From Austwickia sp. (GTDB taxonomy: Bacteria > Actinomycetota > Actinomycetes > Actinomycetales > Dermatophilaceae), in NCBI GenBank assembly GCA_016699675.1, contig CP064985.1:62001-126000 (forward strand): a stretch of DNA of 64,000 nucleotides, read 5' to 3'. Numbering within the stretch: the first letter of the stretch is position 1; each line of letters opens with the position of its first letter. Position numbers and translations under genes: made by a program. Under the pieces are notes generated by a model. It was not told where the DNA came from. It did no database searches and saw only the letters and a program-made list of their open reading frames with translations. Below, one piece after another: positions 32,506 through 41,800 of this stretch.

Positions 32506-34457
32506 GACCGCAACGACCCGCCGGTCGGCCCGACCTGGATGTGCGTGCCGAGCTCCTGGCAGACCCCGCAGTTGAAGCACGGCGTCCACCGGCAGTCCTC
32601 CTGCCCGGCCTCCTCCAGCGCCTCCTGCCAGTCGTCCCACAGCCAGTCCCGGTCCAGCCCGCTGTCGATGTGGTCCCAGGGGAAGACCTCCCAGCGGTCG
32701 CGCTCGCGGGTGGTGTACCAGTCCGCCGACAGCTCCCACCCATGCGCCGCGTTGAGCTCGCCGAAGACCTCCGCGGCGCACCGCATCCACCGCTCGTAGC
32801 TGAAGTGCTCGCTCCACCCGTCGAACCGGCCGCCGTCGCGCCAGACCGCCTCGATGACGCCGCCCACCCGGCGGTCGCCCCGGGACAGCAGGCCCTCGAC
32901 GATGCCGGGCTCGCCGTCGTGATAGCGGATCCCGATGCTGGACCCGTAGCGCCGGTCCGCCCGGATCGCCTCGCGCAGCTTGCGCAGCCGCGCGTCGGTC
33001 TCCGGCGCGGACAGCTGCCCTGCCCACTGGAACGGGGTGTGCGGCTTGGGCACGAACCCCCCGATCGAGACCGTGCAGCGGATGTCCTTGCGGCCGCTCA
33101 CCCTCCGGCCGGTGTCGATGACCTTGGCGGCCAGCTCCGCGATCCCCAGCACGTCCTCGTCGGTCTCCGTGGGGAGCCCGCACATGAAGTAGAGCTTCAC
33201 CTGCCGCCAGCCCGCCGCGTACGCCGCCGCCACCGTGTCGATCAGGTCCTGCTCGCTGACCTGCTTGTTGATGACCCGGCGCAGCCGCTCAGAGCCCCCC
33301 TCCGGCGCGAACGTCAGCCCCGACCGCCGCCCGTTGCGGGACAGCTCGTTGGCCAGGTCGATGTTAAACGCGTCCACCCGGGTCGACGGCAGCGACAACC
33401 CGGTCTGCGTCCCCTCGTACCGATCCGCCAGCCCCCGCGTGATCTCCGCGATCTCGGAGTGATCCGCAGACGACAGTGACAGCAGGCCGACCTCCTCGTA
33501 CCCCGTCGCCCCCAGCCCCTGCTCGACCATCGCGCCGATGCCCGTGATCGAGCGCTCCCGCACCGGCCGCGTGATCATGCCCGCCTGGCAGAACCGGCAG
33601 CCGCGCGTGCAGCCCCGAAAGATCTCCACGCTCATCCGCTCGTGCACGGTCTCGGCGAGCGGGACCAGCGGCGTCTTCGGGTACGGCCATTCGTCGAGGT
33701 CCATGACCGTGTGCTTGGCGACCCGCGCCGGGACGCCGGGTGCCGTGGGCACCACGCGCTCGATGCGCCCGTCACGCGTGTACTCGACCCGGTACATCGC
33801 CGGGACGTAGGCGACCCCGTCGCGGGCCAGCCGCTCCAGGATCTCCCGCCGGCCACCCGGTCGGCCCTCGGACTTCCAGGCCCCCACCAGGTCGGTCACC
33901 CGCAGCACGGCCTGCTCGCCGTCGCCGACGATGACGGCGTCGACGAAGTCCGCCACCGGCTCGGGGTTGAAGCTGGCGTGGCCGCCGACGACGACCAGCG
34001 GGTCGTCATCGGCGCGGTCGGCGGAATGCAGCGGGATACCCGCCAGGTCGAGCGCCTCGAGCATGTTCGTGTAGTTGAGCTCCGTCGGGAAGCTCAGCCC
34101 GAACAGGTCGAAGTCGCGCACCGCCCGGTGCCCGTCCACCGTGAGCTGCCGCACCCCCGCCTCGCGCATCAGCGCCGCGAGGTCCGACCACACGGCGTAG
34201 GACCGCTCAGCCAGCGCGTCCGCGCGCTCGTTGAGGACTTCGTAGAGGATCATGACGCCCTGGTTGGGCAGGCCGACCTCGTAGGCGTCGGGGTACATCA
34301 ACGCCCACCGGACGGTCAGTTCCTCGCCACCCGGCCCGACGCCGCCGCAGTCCCAGTCCTTGACCTGGGAGTTCAGCTCGCCCCCGACATACTGGATCGG
34401 CTTGGCCACGCGCTCCAGCAGCGGCTCCAGGTCGGCGAACCGGTTCTCTCCAGGCAT
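32502..34457 (-). CDS. TIGR03960 family B12-binding radical SAM protein
   Basis: Large radical SAM protein of unknown reaction. The 651-residue product has a cobalamin-binding-like N-terminal region (LNYTNMLEALDLAGIP, VVGGHASFNPEPVADFVDAV), then the 4Fe-4S site CTRGCRFC in a radical SAM barrel, and a C-terminal stretch with CFNCGVCQ that could bind a second metal. The ATG at 34457 (MPGENRFADLEPL) is preferred to one 26 codons upstream because a -10 box TAACCT lies seven bases before it. The usual downstream partner (DUF2344) is displaced here by two GNAT genes and an ABC/RCC1 block. Confidence 0.93.
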   Translation of the reverse strand: MPGENRFADLEPLLERVAKPIQYVGGELNSQVKDWDCGGVGPGGEELTVRWALMYPDAYEVGLPNQGVMILYEVLNERADALAERSYAVWSDLAALMREAGVRQLTVDGHRAVRDFDLFGLSFPTELNYTNMLEALDLAGIPLHSADRADDDPLVVVGGHASFNPEPVADFVDAVIVGDGEQAVLRVTDLVGAWKSEGRPGGRREILERLARDGVAYVPAMYRVEYTRDGRIERVVPTAPGVPARVAKHTVMDLDEWPYPKTPLVPLAETVHERMSVEIFRGCTRGCRFCQAGMITRPVRERSITGIGAMVEQGLGATGYEEVGLLSLSSADHSEIAEITRGLADRYEGTQTGLSLPSTRVDAFNIDLANELSRNGRRSGLTFAPEGGSERLRRVINKQVSEQDLIDTVAAAYAAGWRQVKLYFMCGLPTETDEDVLGIAELAAKVIDTGRRVSGRKDIRCTVSIGGFVPKPHTPFQWAGQLSAPETDARLRKLREAIRADRRYGSSIGIRYHDGEPGIVEGLLSRGDRRVGGVIEAVWRDGGRFDGWSEHFSYERWMRCAAEVFGELNAAHGWELSADWYTTRERDRWEVFPWDHIDSGLDRDWLWDDWQEALEEAGQEDCRWTPCFNCGVCQELGTHIQVGPTGGSLRS

Positions 34458-34464
34458 GCCCCCC

Positions 34465-34470
34465 AGGTTA
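34465..34470 (-). promoter_or_regulatory. -10 box, leaderless start at 34457
   Basis: TAACCT on the minus strand, seven bases before the ATG of the radical SAM gene. Confidence 0.5.
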
Positions 34471-34573
34471 GGCGAGCCTCTCCCTACGGGCCGCAGCGCC
34501 CTGCCGCCCCGCGCGACGTCACGCGCGGCGATCAATACCTCGCAATCGCTCCGGGTCCGGGCCGGATCGGGGC

Positions 34574-35113
34574 CTATTGATCGTTCCGGGTGACCGACGC
34601 GCGACGCGGGCGGTGCTTGACGTAGATCTGCTTGCGGATGCGAGCGACCACGGTGCCCTGCCGGTCGACCACCTCGTTGGTCAGCCAGTGCAGCACCTTC
34701 TCCCCCGAATCCGCCTCCGCGCGCAGCTCATCCACGAGGGACTGCGGCACCTCGAAGGTGGTGCGCAGGTCCCCCCGGCCCATCGCCAGGAACTCGATCT
34801 CGGCCTTCGCATCGAGCACCGAGTAGTCCTTCCCGAGCCGGTTGATCAGCAGCAGGACCCAGAACGGGTCCGACATCGCGAACAGGGTGCCGCCGAACGC
34901 CGTCCCGAAGTAGTTCGCGTTCCATGGCCGCACCCGCAGCGTTACCGTCGCGCCGGCGAAACCCGGCAGCAGCTCCGTGATCCGGACCCCGGCGGCCAGG
35001 TACGGCGGCCACAGGTTGAGCGCCCGGCGCATCACGGCCGGGCTGGCCGCGATGTCCTGCCAGGTGCGCGGGATGGGCGGGAGCGAGACCTGGGTCGTGC
35101 GTCGTGGCGACAT
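34574..35113 (-). CDS. DUF4442 hotdog-fold protein
   Basis: Thioesterase-superfamily protein of unknown substrate. It is 179 residues. The hotdog segments are NANYFGTAFGGTLFAMSDPFW (the central helix with the usual Gly-Gly-Thr) and VLDAKAEIEFLAMGRGDL. DUF4442 proteins are sometimes annotated as acyl-CoA thioesterases. The gene starts 14 bases after the small membrane protein gene and is the last of the ribF transcript. Confidence 0.85.
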   Translation of the reverse strand: MSPRRTTQVSLPPIPRTWQDIAASPAVMRRALNLWPPYLAAGVRITELLPGFAGATVTLRVRPWNANYFGTAFGGTLFAMSDPFWVLLLINRLGKDYSVLDAKAEIEFLAMGRGDLRTTFEVPQSLVDELRAEADSGEKVLHWLTNEVVDRQGTVVARIRKQIYVKHRPRRASVTRNDQ

Positions 35114-35127
35114 GCCCCGATTCTGCC

Positions 35128-35709
35128 CTACCCGCCGGTACGCCGGTGACGGAGGCGGGAGTTCCCCGGGTCGGGGAGGCGCACGCCGAGCCCGTGGAGG
35201 ACCCGGCCGACCTCAAGACGGTCGGCGCGGCGGTAGGACACCTGGACGTGGGCACCCGCACCGGGTCGATCGGGGTGGCCTCCGGCGATCATCTCCGGAC
35301 CCGGGCCGGGAGGGGTCACCACTGTCACGTCGGCGGCCACCCGGGCCTCCTCCAGCCCGCGGCGGATCCGGTCGGCGAACACCTCTGCCCCGCCGCTGCC
35401 CGCCGGCGCGGGGAACCCCGTGCGAGTGGTCATCCCGGCCCACTTCCGCCGGTCCGCCAGCACGAGCCCCGCCACGACCGCCGCTGCTGCGGCAAGCGCG
35501 GCCCATGGCACCGGCCAGCCCCGCCAGATCGCGAACAGGGCGCCAAGGGCGCCGGCCACCAGACACGCTCCGATCAAGGCCGCCCAGCCGAGCGGGCCGA
35601 GAATGGCCGTCCGCAACCAGGCGGAATGCCAGCCCGGGCGGGGCCGACGGCGCCACCATGGTGGGGCTGGCCGCAGCGGCTCATAGGACCCGTAGCCGCG
35701 GGACGGCAC
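35128..35709 (-). CDS. Membrane protein with two helices, unknown function
   Basis: 193 residues, not recognised. After an Arg/Pro/Trp-rich cytoplasmic N-terminus, two hydrophobic segments lie at about 36-58 and 65-85, followed by a soluble alpha/beta-like domain (FADRIRRGLEEARVAADVTVV). The GTG at 35709 comes three bases after the ribF stop, so it is coupled to ribF and to the DUF4442 gene. Codon use agrees with a real gene. Confidence 0.65.
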   Translation of the reverse strand: MPSRGYGSYEPLRPAPPWWRRRPRPGWHSAWLRTAILGPLGWAALIGACLVAGALGALFAIWRGWPVPWAALAAAAAVVAGLVLADRRKWAGMTTRTGFPAPAGSGGAEVFADRIRRGLEEARVAADVTVVTPPGPGPEMIAGGHPDRPGAGAHVQVSYRRADRLEVGRVLHGLGVRLPDPGNSRLRHRRTGG

Positions 35710-35712
35710 GGC

Positions 35713-36705
35713 TCAGCGCCCCGGGGCCGGTCCGGGGTCGGCGACGCCGAGGATGCGTCGGGACTGCCGCACGTCGCCGGCCATCACCTCGAGCAGTTCC
35801 TCGACCCCCGAGAACTTGTACGTCGGGCGCAGCCGCTCCACGAATTCCATCGAGACCCGCTCGCCGTACAGGGCCAGATCCAGGCGGTCCAGCACGTACG
35901 CCTCCACGCGGCGCTGGTGCCCGTCGAACGTCGGGTTCGTGCCGATCGAGATGGCCGCCGGCATCCTGCGGTCCGGATCGTCGGCGGGCGCGGCGCACCG
36001 GACCAGCCACCCGGCATAGACCCCGTCGGCCGGGATCAGCCCCTCCGGGTCCTGGCACAGGTTCGCGGTCGGGTAGCCCAGCGAGCGCCCCCGGTGGTCG
36101 CCGTGCACGACGACGCCGGCCACCTCGTGGTGGCGGCCGAGCACGTGCGCGGCCAACGCCACGTCCCCCTCGGCCACGAGCCGGCGGACCTGGGAGGAGG
36201 ACCATCGGGTCGCCTCCGTGGCGTCGGCGCGATCCCCCCGGTCGTTGACGACGACGACGTCGAAGCCGCAGTCGGCCCCCAGCTCGCGCAGCGTCGTGAC
36301 GTCCCCGGCGTTGCGGGCGCCGAACCGGGTGTCCTGCCCGACCACCACCACGCGCGCGTGCAGGCCGCGACAGAAGACGCGCCGGACGAACTGCTCCGGC
36401 GTCCAGGCCGCGAGCTCGTGGGTGAACTCCATGACGAGGACCGCGTCGAGGTCCGCGGCCTCCAGCAGCTCGAGCCGTTGCGTCAGCGTGCCCACCATCG
36501 GGGGGGCCGCGTCAGGACGCAGCACGGCGAGCGGGTGCGGCTCGAAGGTCACGGCGACTGCCGGTACGCCGTCCGCTCGGGCCCGCATCACCAGCTCGGC
36601 CAGCACCGCCTGATGGCCGCGGTGGACCCCGTCGAAGTTGCCCAGGGTGACTGCACAGCCACCCAGGTCATCGGGGATCTCGTCCACGGCATTCCAGCGC
36701 AACAC
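35713..36705 (-). CDS. ribF: Bifunctional riboflavin kinase / FAD synthetase
   Basis: Converts riboflavin to FMN and then FAD. The N-terminal FAD synthetase domain has TLGNFDGVHRGHQAVL and RFGARNAGD, and the C-terminal flavokinase domain has GRSLGYPTANL and the FVERLRPTYKFSGVEEL end. The start is set at GTG 36705 (VLRWNAVDEIPDD) because the -10 box TAGAGT lies seven bases before it and the N-terminus then matches the family; a GTG at 36723 is possible and would give 336 residues. Usually it follows truB directly; here an ASCH gene is placed between. Confidence 0.95.
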   Translation of the reverse strand: MLRWNAVDEIPDDLGGCAVTLGNFDGVHRGHQAVLAELVMRARADGVPAVAVTFEPHPLAVLRPDAAPPMVGTLTQRLELLEAADLDAVLVMEFTHELAAWTPEQFVRRVFCRGLHARVVVVGQDTRFGARNAGDVTTLRELGADCGFDVVVVNDRGDRADATEATRWSSSQVRRLVAEGDVALAAHVLGRHHEVAGVVVHGDHRGRSLGYPTANLCQDPEGLIPADGVYAGWLVRCAAPADDPDRRMPAAISIGTNPTFDGHQRRVEAYVLDRLDLALYGERVSMEFVERLRPTYKFSGVEELLEVMAGDVRQSRRILGVADPGPAPGR

Positions 36706-36712
36706 GCGGCTC

Positions 36713-36736
36713 ACTCTAGCCACGCCGAGGCGTGGC
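36713..36736 (-). promoter_or_regulatory. ribF -10 box and adjoining 18-bp inverted repeat
   Basis: TAGAGT (36718-36713) lies seven bases before the GTG at 36705. Directly upstream, GCCACGCC (36719-36726) and GGCGTGGC (36729-36736) form a perfect inverted repeat with a two-base centre. It covers the spacer region, so it may be an operator or the terminator of the ASCH gene. Confidence 0.45.
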
Positions 36737-36750
36737 CGCTTTCAGCAGGC

Positions 36751-37281
36751 TCACCAGCTCGCAGTCAGCCCTCCGGCGGCACGCTCGGCCGCCGACGGGT
36801 AGATCACCGCGAACCGCTCCAGCACCACCGGCATGTCCGGCTCGAATCGGCGCGGGCTCGAGGAGTTTTCCCGGAAGAACCATTCGTGCACTTCACGCCA
36901 ATGCGCCACCGAAAGGTCACCCTCGGCCTCGGCGACGACGTGTTCCTGCCCGACCTGATCGAAGGGAACGATGTCCACCGAGGTGGTCTGGATGAGAGCC
37001 CGGGGGCGTTCGTCGCCGTCGAGGATGATAGTCAAGCGACCGACTTGGGGCAGCTCCTCGCCCTCATGCTCGTAATCCCACAGCGACGAGGCCGTCGCCG
37101 TTTTCAGGCCCCGCAACACCAGGTCGAGAAGCTCGTCCGCCTGCTCCGGCGACCCGCCGAAAGCCCACGCCCGCGGGGGAATCGGGCCGAGGGTCTGGCT
37201 GTCCGCGGAGCCTACGGGCCGGGCCAACCGGGTCCGCAGGCGCGCGTCCGCCCAAAACGCCTCGACCTCGGCTTGCTCCAT
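36751..37281 (-). CDS. ASCH domain protein
   Basis: PUA-like ASCH domain protein, probably RNA- or nucleoside-binding; some relatives act as esterases on acetylated cytidine. It is 176 residues, with FGGSPEQADELLDLVLRG, KTATASSLWDYEHEGEELP and VGRLTIILDGDERPRALIQT, the ASCH core. The ATG at 37281 is chosen because TATGGT lies six bases before it and no Shine-Dalgarno is present; a start far upstream would run into truB. This stretch looks somewhat less GC-rich than its surroundings, and the gene separates truB from ribF, so it may be a later insertion. Confidence 0.88.
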   Translation of the reverse strand: MEQAEVEAFWADARLRTRLARPVGSADSQTLGPIPPRAWAFGGSPEQADELLDLVLRGLKTATASSLWDYEHEGEELPQVGRLTIILDGDERPRALIQTTSVDIVPFDQVGQEHVVAEAEGDLSVAHWREVHEWFFRENSSSPRRFEPDMPVVLERFAVIYPSAAERAAGGLTASW

Positions 37282-37287
37282 ATTCGG

Positions 37288-37293
37288 ACCATA
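37288..37293 (-). promoter_or_regulatory. -10 box, leaderless start at 37281
   Basis: TATGGT on the minus strand, six bases before the ATG. A TTGTCA lies at 37318-37313, 19 bp upstream, a long spacer for a -35 box. Confidence 0.5.
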
Positions 37294-37342
37294 ACAGGCA
37301 TGACGAGAAGCATGACAATGGCATCGACAGAACTGACGTCTT

Positions 37343-38287
37343 TTACCAATCGTTGGCGAATACCGCCTTGACATTGACCTTTTGGTCCGTTTGCTCCAAA
37401 ACGGCGACGAGCCTGCCCGCGGGATCATAGGCCGCCAGCAGGCCACGAAAGGGGCCCGACACGGGGGGCGCGGCGCCGTGCGCCAGGCGGCGGGCGTCGA
37501 CCTCGTCGAGCTCTCTGCCGGGCATGACGGCCCGCGTCAATTCCGCCGGCCCGACCATCGGCAGCCCGGAGGCGCCGGGCGGCGCCACCCGGCGGGCCTC
37601 CTCCAGCGCGGGGAGGGGGTGGGCGGCGGCCACGTCGAAGCAGCCCACGCGGGTGCGCCGCAGCGCCGTCAGGTGCCCGCCGACGCCGAGCGCCGCCCCG
37701 AGGTCGCGGGCCAGGGCGCGCACGTAGGTCCCGGACGAGACGTCCACGGTGACGTCGAGGTCCACGGACGACGTACCGTCCGGCAGCACCACGTCGCGCC
37801 GGCGACGCACCAGGAACCGGTCGACGCGCACGGGCCGCGCCGCCAGTGCCACCTCCTCGCCGCCGCGCACCCGCGCGTACGACCGGACACCGTCGACCTT
37901 GATCGCGCTCACGGCGCTGGGGACCTGCTCGATGTCGCCGGTGAGGTCGGCGACCGCCGCCTCGATCGCCGCGTCCGACAGGTGCCCGGCCGGGGCGACG
38001 GCGCGCACCTCGCCCTCCGCGTCGTCGGTGACGGTGCTGACGCCGAGTCGGATCGTGGCGTTGTACGCCTTGTCGCAGCCCACCAGGAACGTCAACAGGC
38101 GCGTCGCCCGGTTCACCCCGACCAGCAGCAACCCCGTGGCCATCGGGTCCAGGGTGCCCGCGTGGCCGACCTTGCGCGTGCCGCAGATCCGCCGGCAGGC
38201 CCCCACGACCGCGTGGCTACTCAGCCCCGCCGGCTTGTCGACCAGCAGGACGCCGTCGCCCACCAGGGGATCCGGCGGCCGAGCCAC
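37343..38287 (-). CDS. truB: tRNA pseudouridine(55) synthase
   Basis: Makes pseudouridine 55 in the T loop of tRNAs. The 314-residue enzyme has LLVDKPAGLSSHAVV at the N-terminus, the catalytic HAGTLDPMATG with Asp47, CDKAYNATIRLG and SSGTYVRALARDLG. A PUA-like C-terminal domain completes it. It lies three bases after rbfA and is the last gene of the rimP-nusA-infB-rbfA-truB series. Confidence 0.97.
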   Translation of the reverse strand: MARPPDPLVGDGVLLVDKPAGLSSHAVVGACRRICGTRKVGHAGTLDPMATGLLLVGVNRATRLLTFLVGCDKAYNATIRLGVSTVTDDAEGEVRAVAPAGHLSDAAIEAAVADLTGDIEQVPSAVSAIKVDGVRSYARVRGGEEVALAARPVRVDRFLVRRRRDVVLPDGTSSVDLDVTVDVSSGTYVRALARDLGAALGVGGHLTALRRTRVGCFDVAAAHPLPALEEARRVAPPGASGLPMVGPAELTRAVMPGRELDEVDARRLAHGAAPPVSGPFRGLLAAYDPAGRLVAVLEQTDQKVNVKAVFANDW

Positions 38288-38290
38288 GGC

Positions 38291-38725
38291 CTACTCCTCG
38301 TCGTCGACGGCGGGCTTCTTGTAGGGGTCGGCGTCGCCCGCGAAGCTCGCGCCCCGCGCCGCCGCCGCCACCTCCTCGTCGCGCGCCTTCGCGGCCAGGA
38401 GCAGCTCGTCGAGGTGCGCCGCGCCCTCCGGGATCGCGTCCGCGTGGAACGCGATGCTCGGGGTCAACCGAATGCCAAGGCCCTTCCCGACCGCGGAGCG
38501 GATCCGCCCCTTGTTGGCCTCCAGCGCCTCCGCCGTCGCCGCCCGCTCCTCCTCGCCGCCGAGGACCGTGTAGAAGATCGAGGCCTGCTGGAGGTCGCCC
38601 GTGACCCGTACGTCGGTCACGGTGACGAACCCCAGCCGCTCGTCCTTGGTCCGGTGTTCCAGCGTCTCCGCGACGATGACCTTGATCCGATCGGCGATCT
38701 TGCGGGCGCGTGCCGGGTCGGCCAT
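38291..38725 (-). CDS. rbfA: 30S ribosome-binding factor A
   Basis: Helps maturation of the 16S rRNA 5' end and cold adaptation of the 30S subunit. It is 144 residues; the KH-like domain shows ARKIADRIKVIVAETLEHR, FVTVTDVRVTGDLQQASIFY and LGIRLTPSIAFHAD. The tail after about residue 110 is charged and disordered. GAAAGGAA lies upstream of the ATG. A 140-bp gap with two strong hairpins separates it from infB. Confidence 0.96.
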   Translation of the reverse strand: MADPARARKIADRIKVIVAETLEHRTKDERLGFVTVTDVRVTGDLQQASIFYTVLGGEEERAATAEALEANKGRIRSAVGKGLGIRLTPSIAFHADAIPEGAAHLDELLLAAKARDEEVAAAARGASFAGDADPYKKPAVDDEE

Positions 38726-38770
38726 GGCGAGTTCCTTTCGTTCGCTGCTTGCTGCGGGCTACCGCACGGT

Positions 38771-38805
38771 GCGGCCCCACGGCGCGTGCTGCGCCGAGGG
38801 GCCGC
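38771..38805 (-). terminator. Strong hairpin between infB and rbfA (second)
   Basis: Arms of 15 bases (38771-38785 and 38791-38805) pair at 14 positions, nearly all G-C, around a five-base loop; one A-A mismatch. No T run follows on the minus strand, so a pausing, processing or attenuating role is as likely as termination. Class uncertain. Confidence 0.5.
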
Positions 38806-38832
38806 CGACCGTTCGTCCGTGGGCCTTCGTCA

Positions 38833-38856
38833 GGCGCGCGGTGTCGGCCGCGCGCC
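38833..38856 (-). terminator. Strong hairpin between infB and rbfA (first)
   Basis: A perfect nine-base G-C stem (GGCGCGCGG / CCGCGCGCC) with a six-base loop, ten bases after the infB stop. No T run follows. Confidence 0.5.
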
Positions 38857-38865
38857 TTCCGCTGG

Positions 38866-41800
38866 TCAGGCCCGCGGCTTCTCGCGCATCTCGTACGTCG
38901 TGATCAGGTCGTCCACCTGCAGATCGTTGAACGATCCGAGGTTGATGCCGCACTCGTAGCCGTCGCGGACCTCCGTCACGTCGTCCTTGAAGCGCCGCAG
39001 CCCGGCGATCTCCAGGTTCTCGGTGACCACCACCCCGTTGCGGGTGATGCGGGCGCGGGCGCCGCGCTTGATCTCGCCGGAGCGCACCAGCGAGCCGGCG
39101 ATGTTGCCGAACTTGCTGGACCGGAAGATCTCGCGGATCTCCGCCGTGCCGAGCTCGTGCTCCTCGAACTCCGGCTTGAGCATGCCCTTGAGCGCGGCCT
39201 CGATCTCCTCGATGGCCTGGTAGATCACGCTGTAGTAGCGGATCTCGACGCCCTCGCGCTCGGCGTACTCCGCGTTCTGGCCCTCGGCCCGCACGTTGAA
39301 GCCGATGATGACCGCGCTGGAGGCCACCGCGAGGTTGATGTTGTTCATCGTGATCGCGCCGACGCCGCGGTCGATGATCCGCAGGTCCACCTCGTCGCCC
39401 ACGTCGATCTGCAGCAACGCGTCCTCCAGGGCCTCCACCGAACCGGAGACATCGCCCTTGAGGATGAGGTTGAGCGTCTCGACCTTGCCGGCGGCCAGGG
39501 CTTCGTTGAGGTCTTCCAGGCTGATCCGCTTGCGGGCCTTCGCCAGGCTCGCCTGCCGGTCCGCCGCCTCGCGCTTCTCGGCGATCTGGCGGGCCGTGCG
39601 GTCGTCCGGAGCGACGATGAACGTGTCGCCCGCGCGCGGCACGCTGGACAGACCCAGCACCTGCACCGGCCGCGAGGGCAACGCCACGTCGAGGTTGTTG
39701 CCGTGCTCGTCGAGCATGGCCCGCACGCGGCCGTGCGCGCTGCCCGCGACGATCGAGTCGCCGACGCACAGCGTGCCCGACTGGACCAGCACCGTCGCGG
39801 TCGCACCACGGCCACGGTCGAGGTTGGCCTCGATCGCGACACCACGCGCGTCCTTGTCGGGGTTGGCGCGCAGGTCCAGGGCGGCGTCCGCCGTGAGCAG
39901 GACCGCCTCGAGCAGGTCGTCGATGTTGAGGCGCTGCTTGGCCGAGACGTCGACGAACATGGTGTCGCCGCCGTACTCCTCGGCGATCAGGCCGTACTCC
40001 GTGAGCTGCTGACGCACCTTCGCCGGGTTCGCGCCGTCGACGTCGATCTTGTTGACCGCCACCACGATCGGCACGTCGGCCGCCTGGGCGTGGTTCAGCG
40101 CCTCGATCGTCTGCGGCATCACGCCGTCGTTCGCCGCCACCACGAGGATCGCGATGTCGGTGACCTTGGCACCACGGGCTCGCATGGCGGTGAACGCCTC
40201 GTGACCCGGGGTGTCGATGAAGGTGATGGCCCGCTGGTTGCCCTCGTGCTCGGCGGTGATCTGGTAGGCACCGATGTGCTGGGTGATGCCGCCGGCCTCG
40301 GTGTCGATGACGTTGGCGTGCCGGATGGCGTCCAGCAGCTTCGTCTTACCGTGGTCGACGTGGCCCATCACGGTCACGACCGGCGGCCGCGGCTCGAGCA
40401 GGCTCTCGTCCTCCTCCTCGGCCTCGGCCTCCAGGTCGATGCCGAAGGACTCGAACAGCTCGCGCTCCTCGTCCTCCGGTGAGACGACCTGGATGTCGTA
40501 GCCCAGCTCCTCGCCGAGGATCTTGAACGTGTCCTCGTCGAGGGACTGCGTCGCGGTGGCCATCTCGCCCAGGTGGAAAAGCACGGTGACCAGGCTCGCC
40601 GGGTTCGCGTTGATCTTGTCGGCGAAGTCCGTCAGCGAGGCGCCGCGGCGAACCCGCACGATCGTCGAGCCGTCCCCGCGGGGAACCTGCACGCCGCCGA
40701 TCGTCGGCGCCTGCATCTGCTCGAACTCTTGCCGCTTCGCGCGCTTGCTCTTGCGCTGCTTGCTCTTGCCGCCGCCGCGACCGAACGCGCCCTGCGTGCC
40801 GCCGCGACCACCGGGACCGCCGGGACGTCCGCCGCCGCCACCGGGGCGGTTGCCGAAGCCGCCGCCACCGGCGCCTGGCCGACCGCCCGCGCCACCCGGG
40901 CCCGGCCGACCGCCGGGACGCGCCGGACGCTCGCCCGGCCTGGGCACCGACGCGCGGTCGGGCATCATGCCGGGGTTCGGACGCGGACCGCCGGGACGGG
41001 GGCCGCCGGCCCCGGGACGCGGGCCACCCGCGCCGGGTGCCCCGGTGCGCGGTGCGCCGGGTCGGGGACCTGCCGTGCCGGGCGCGCCCTGCCGGGGCTG
41101 ACCGGGTCGGGGCATCCCCTGCTGCGCGGCGTACGGGCTGTTGCCGGGGCGAGGGCCACCCTCGCGGCCGGTGCGCATGCCCTGCTGAGGTGCGTACGGG
41201 CTGTTGCCGGGCCGAGGCGAGCCGCCCGGACGCGGGCCGGGACGGGCGTCGCCACCCGGACGCGGGGCCGAGGGCCGCGGGCCGGGGGTCGGCCCGGCGG
41301 GGCGGCTCGGGGCCGCCGAGGGCGTCGCGGATGCGGCTGCCGCCGGCGTCTCGCGGGACTCGGGAGCGCTCGGGACCGGCTTGCCGGCCGGCCGCGGACC
41401 GGGCATCCCGGGCTTGGCCGGAGCCGGTGCGGCCGGCGCCGCAGCGGTGTCCGAGGCCGCCGGCGCTGCCGACGCGGCCGGCGAGAACGGCTCGGTGGAC
41501 ACCGGGGGCCGCGGGTCGCTCGGGGCGGGCGCGGCCGCGGGAGCCGACGGCGCCGACTCCACGGGAGCTTCCGACGCTGGCGGGGCCGCCGGGGTGGCGG
41601 GGGCGCTCGGCGTACGCGCCGGGTCCGCCGCCTTCGGCGCGCGCGGCATCGGGCCGGGACGCGCGGACGTCGCGGATGGCGCCTTGGCGGCGGGGGCCGC
41701 CGGGGCGGCCGCGCCGGACTTGCCGGCCAGCTCCGCGGGGAAGGATTCACGCAGTTTGCGAACCACGGGGGGTTCGATGGTCGAACTCGCCGATCGGACG

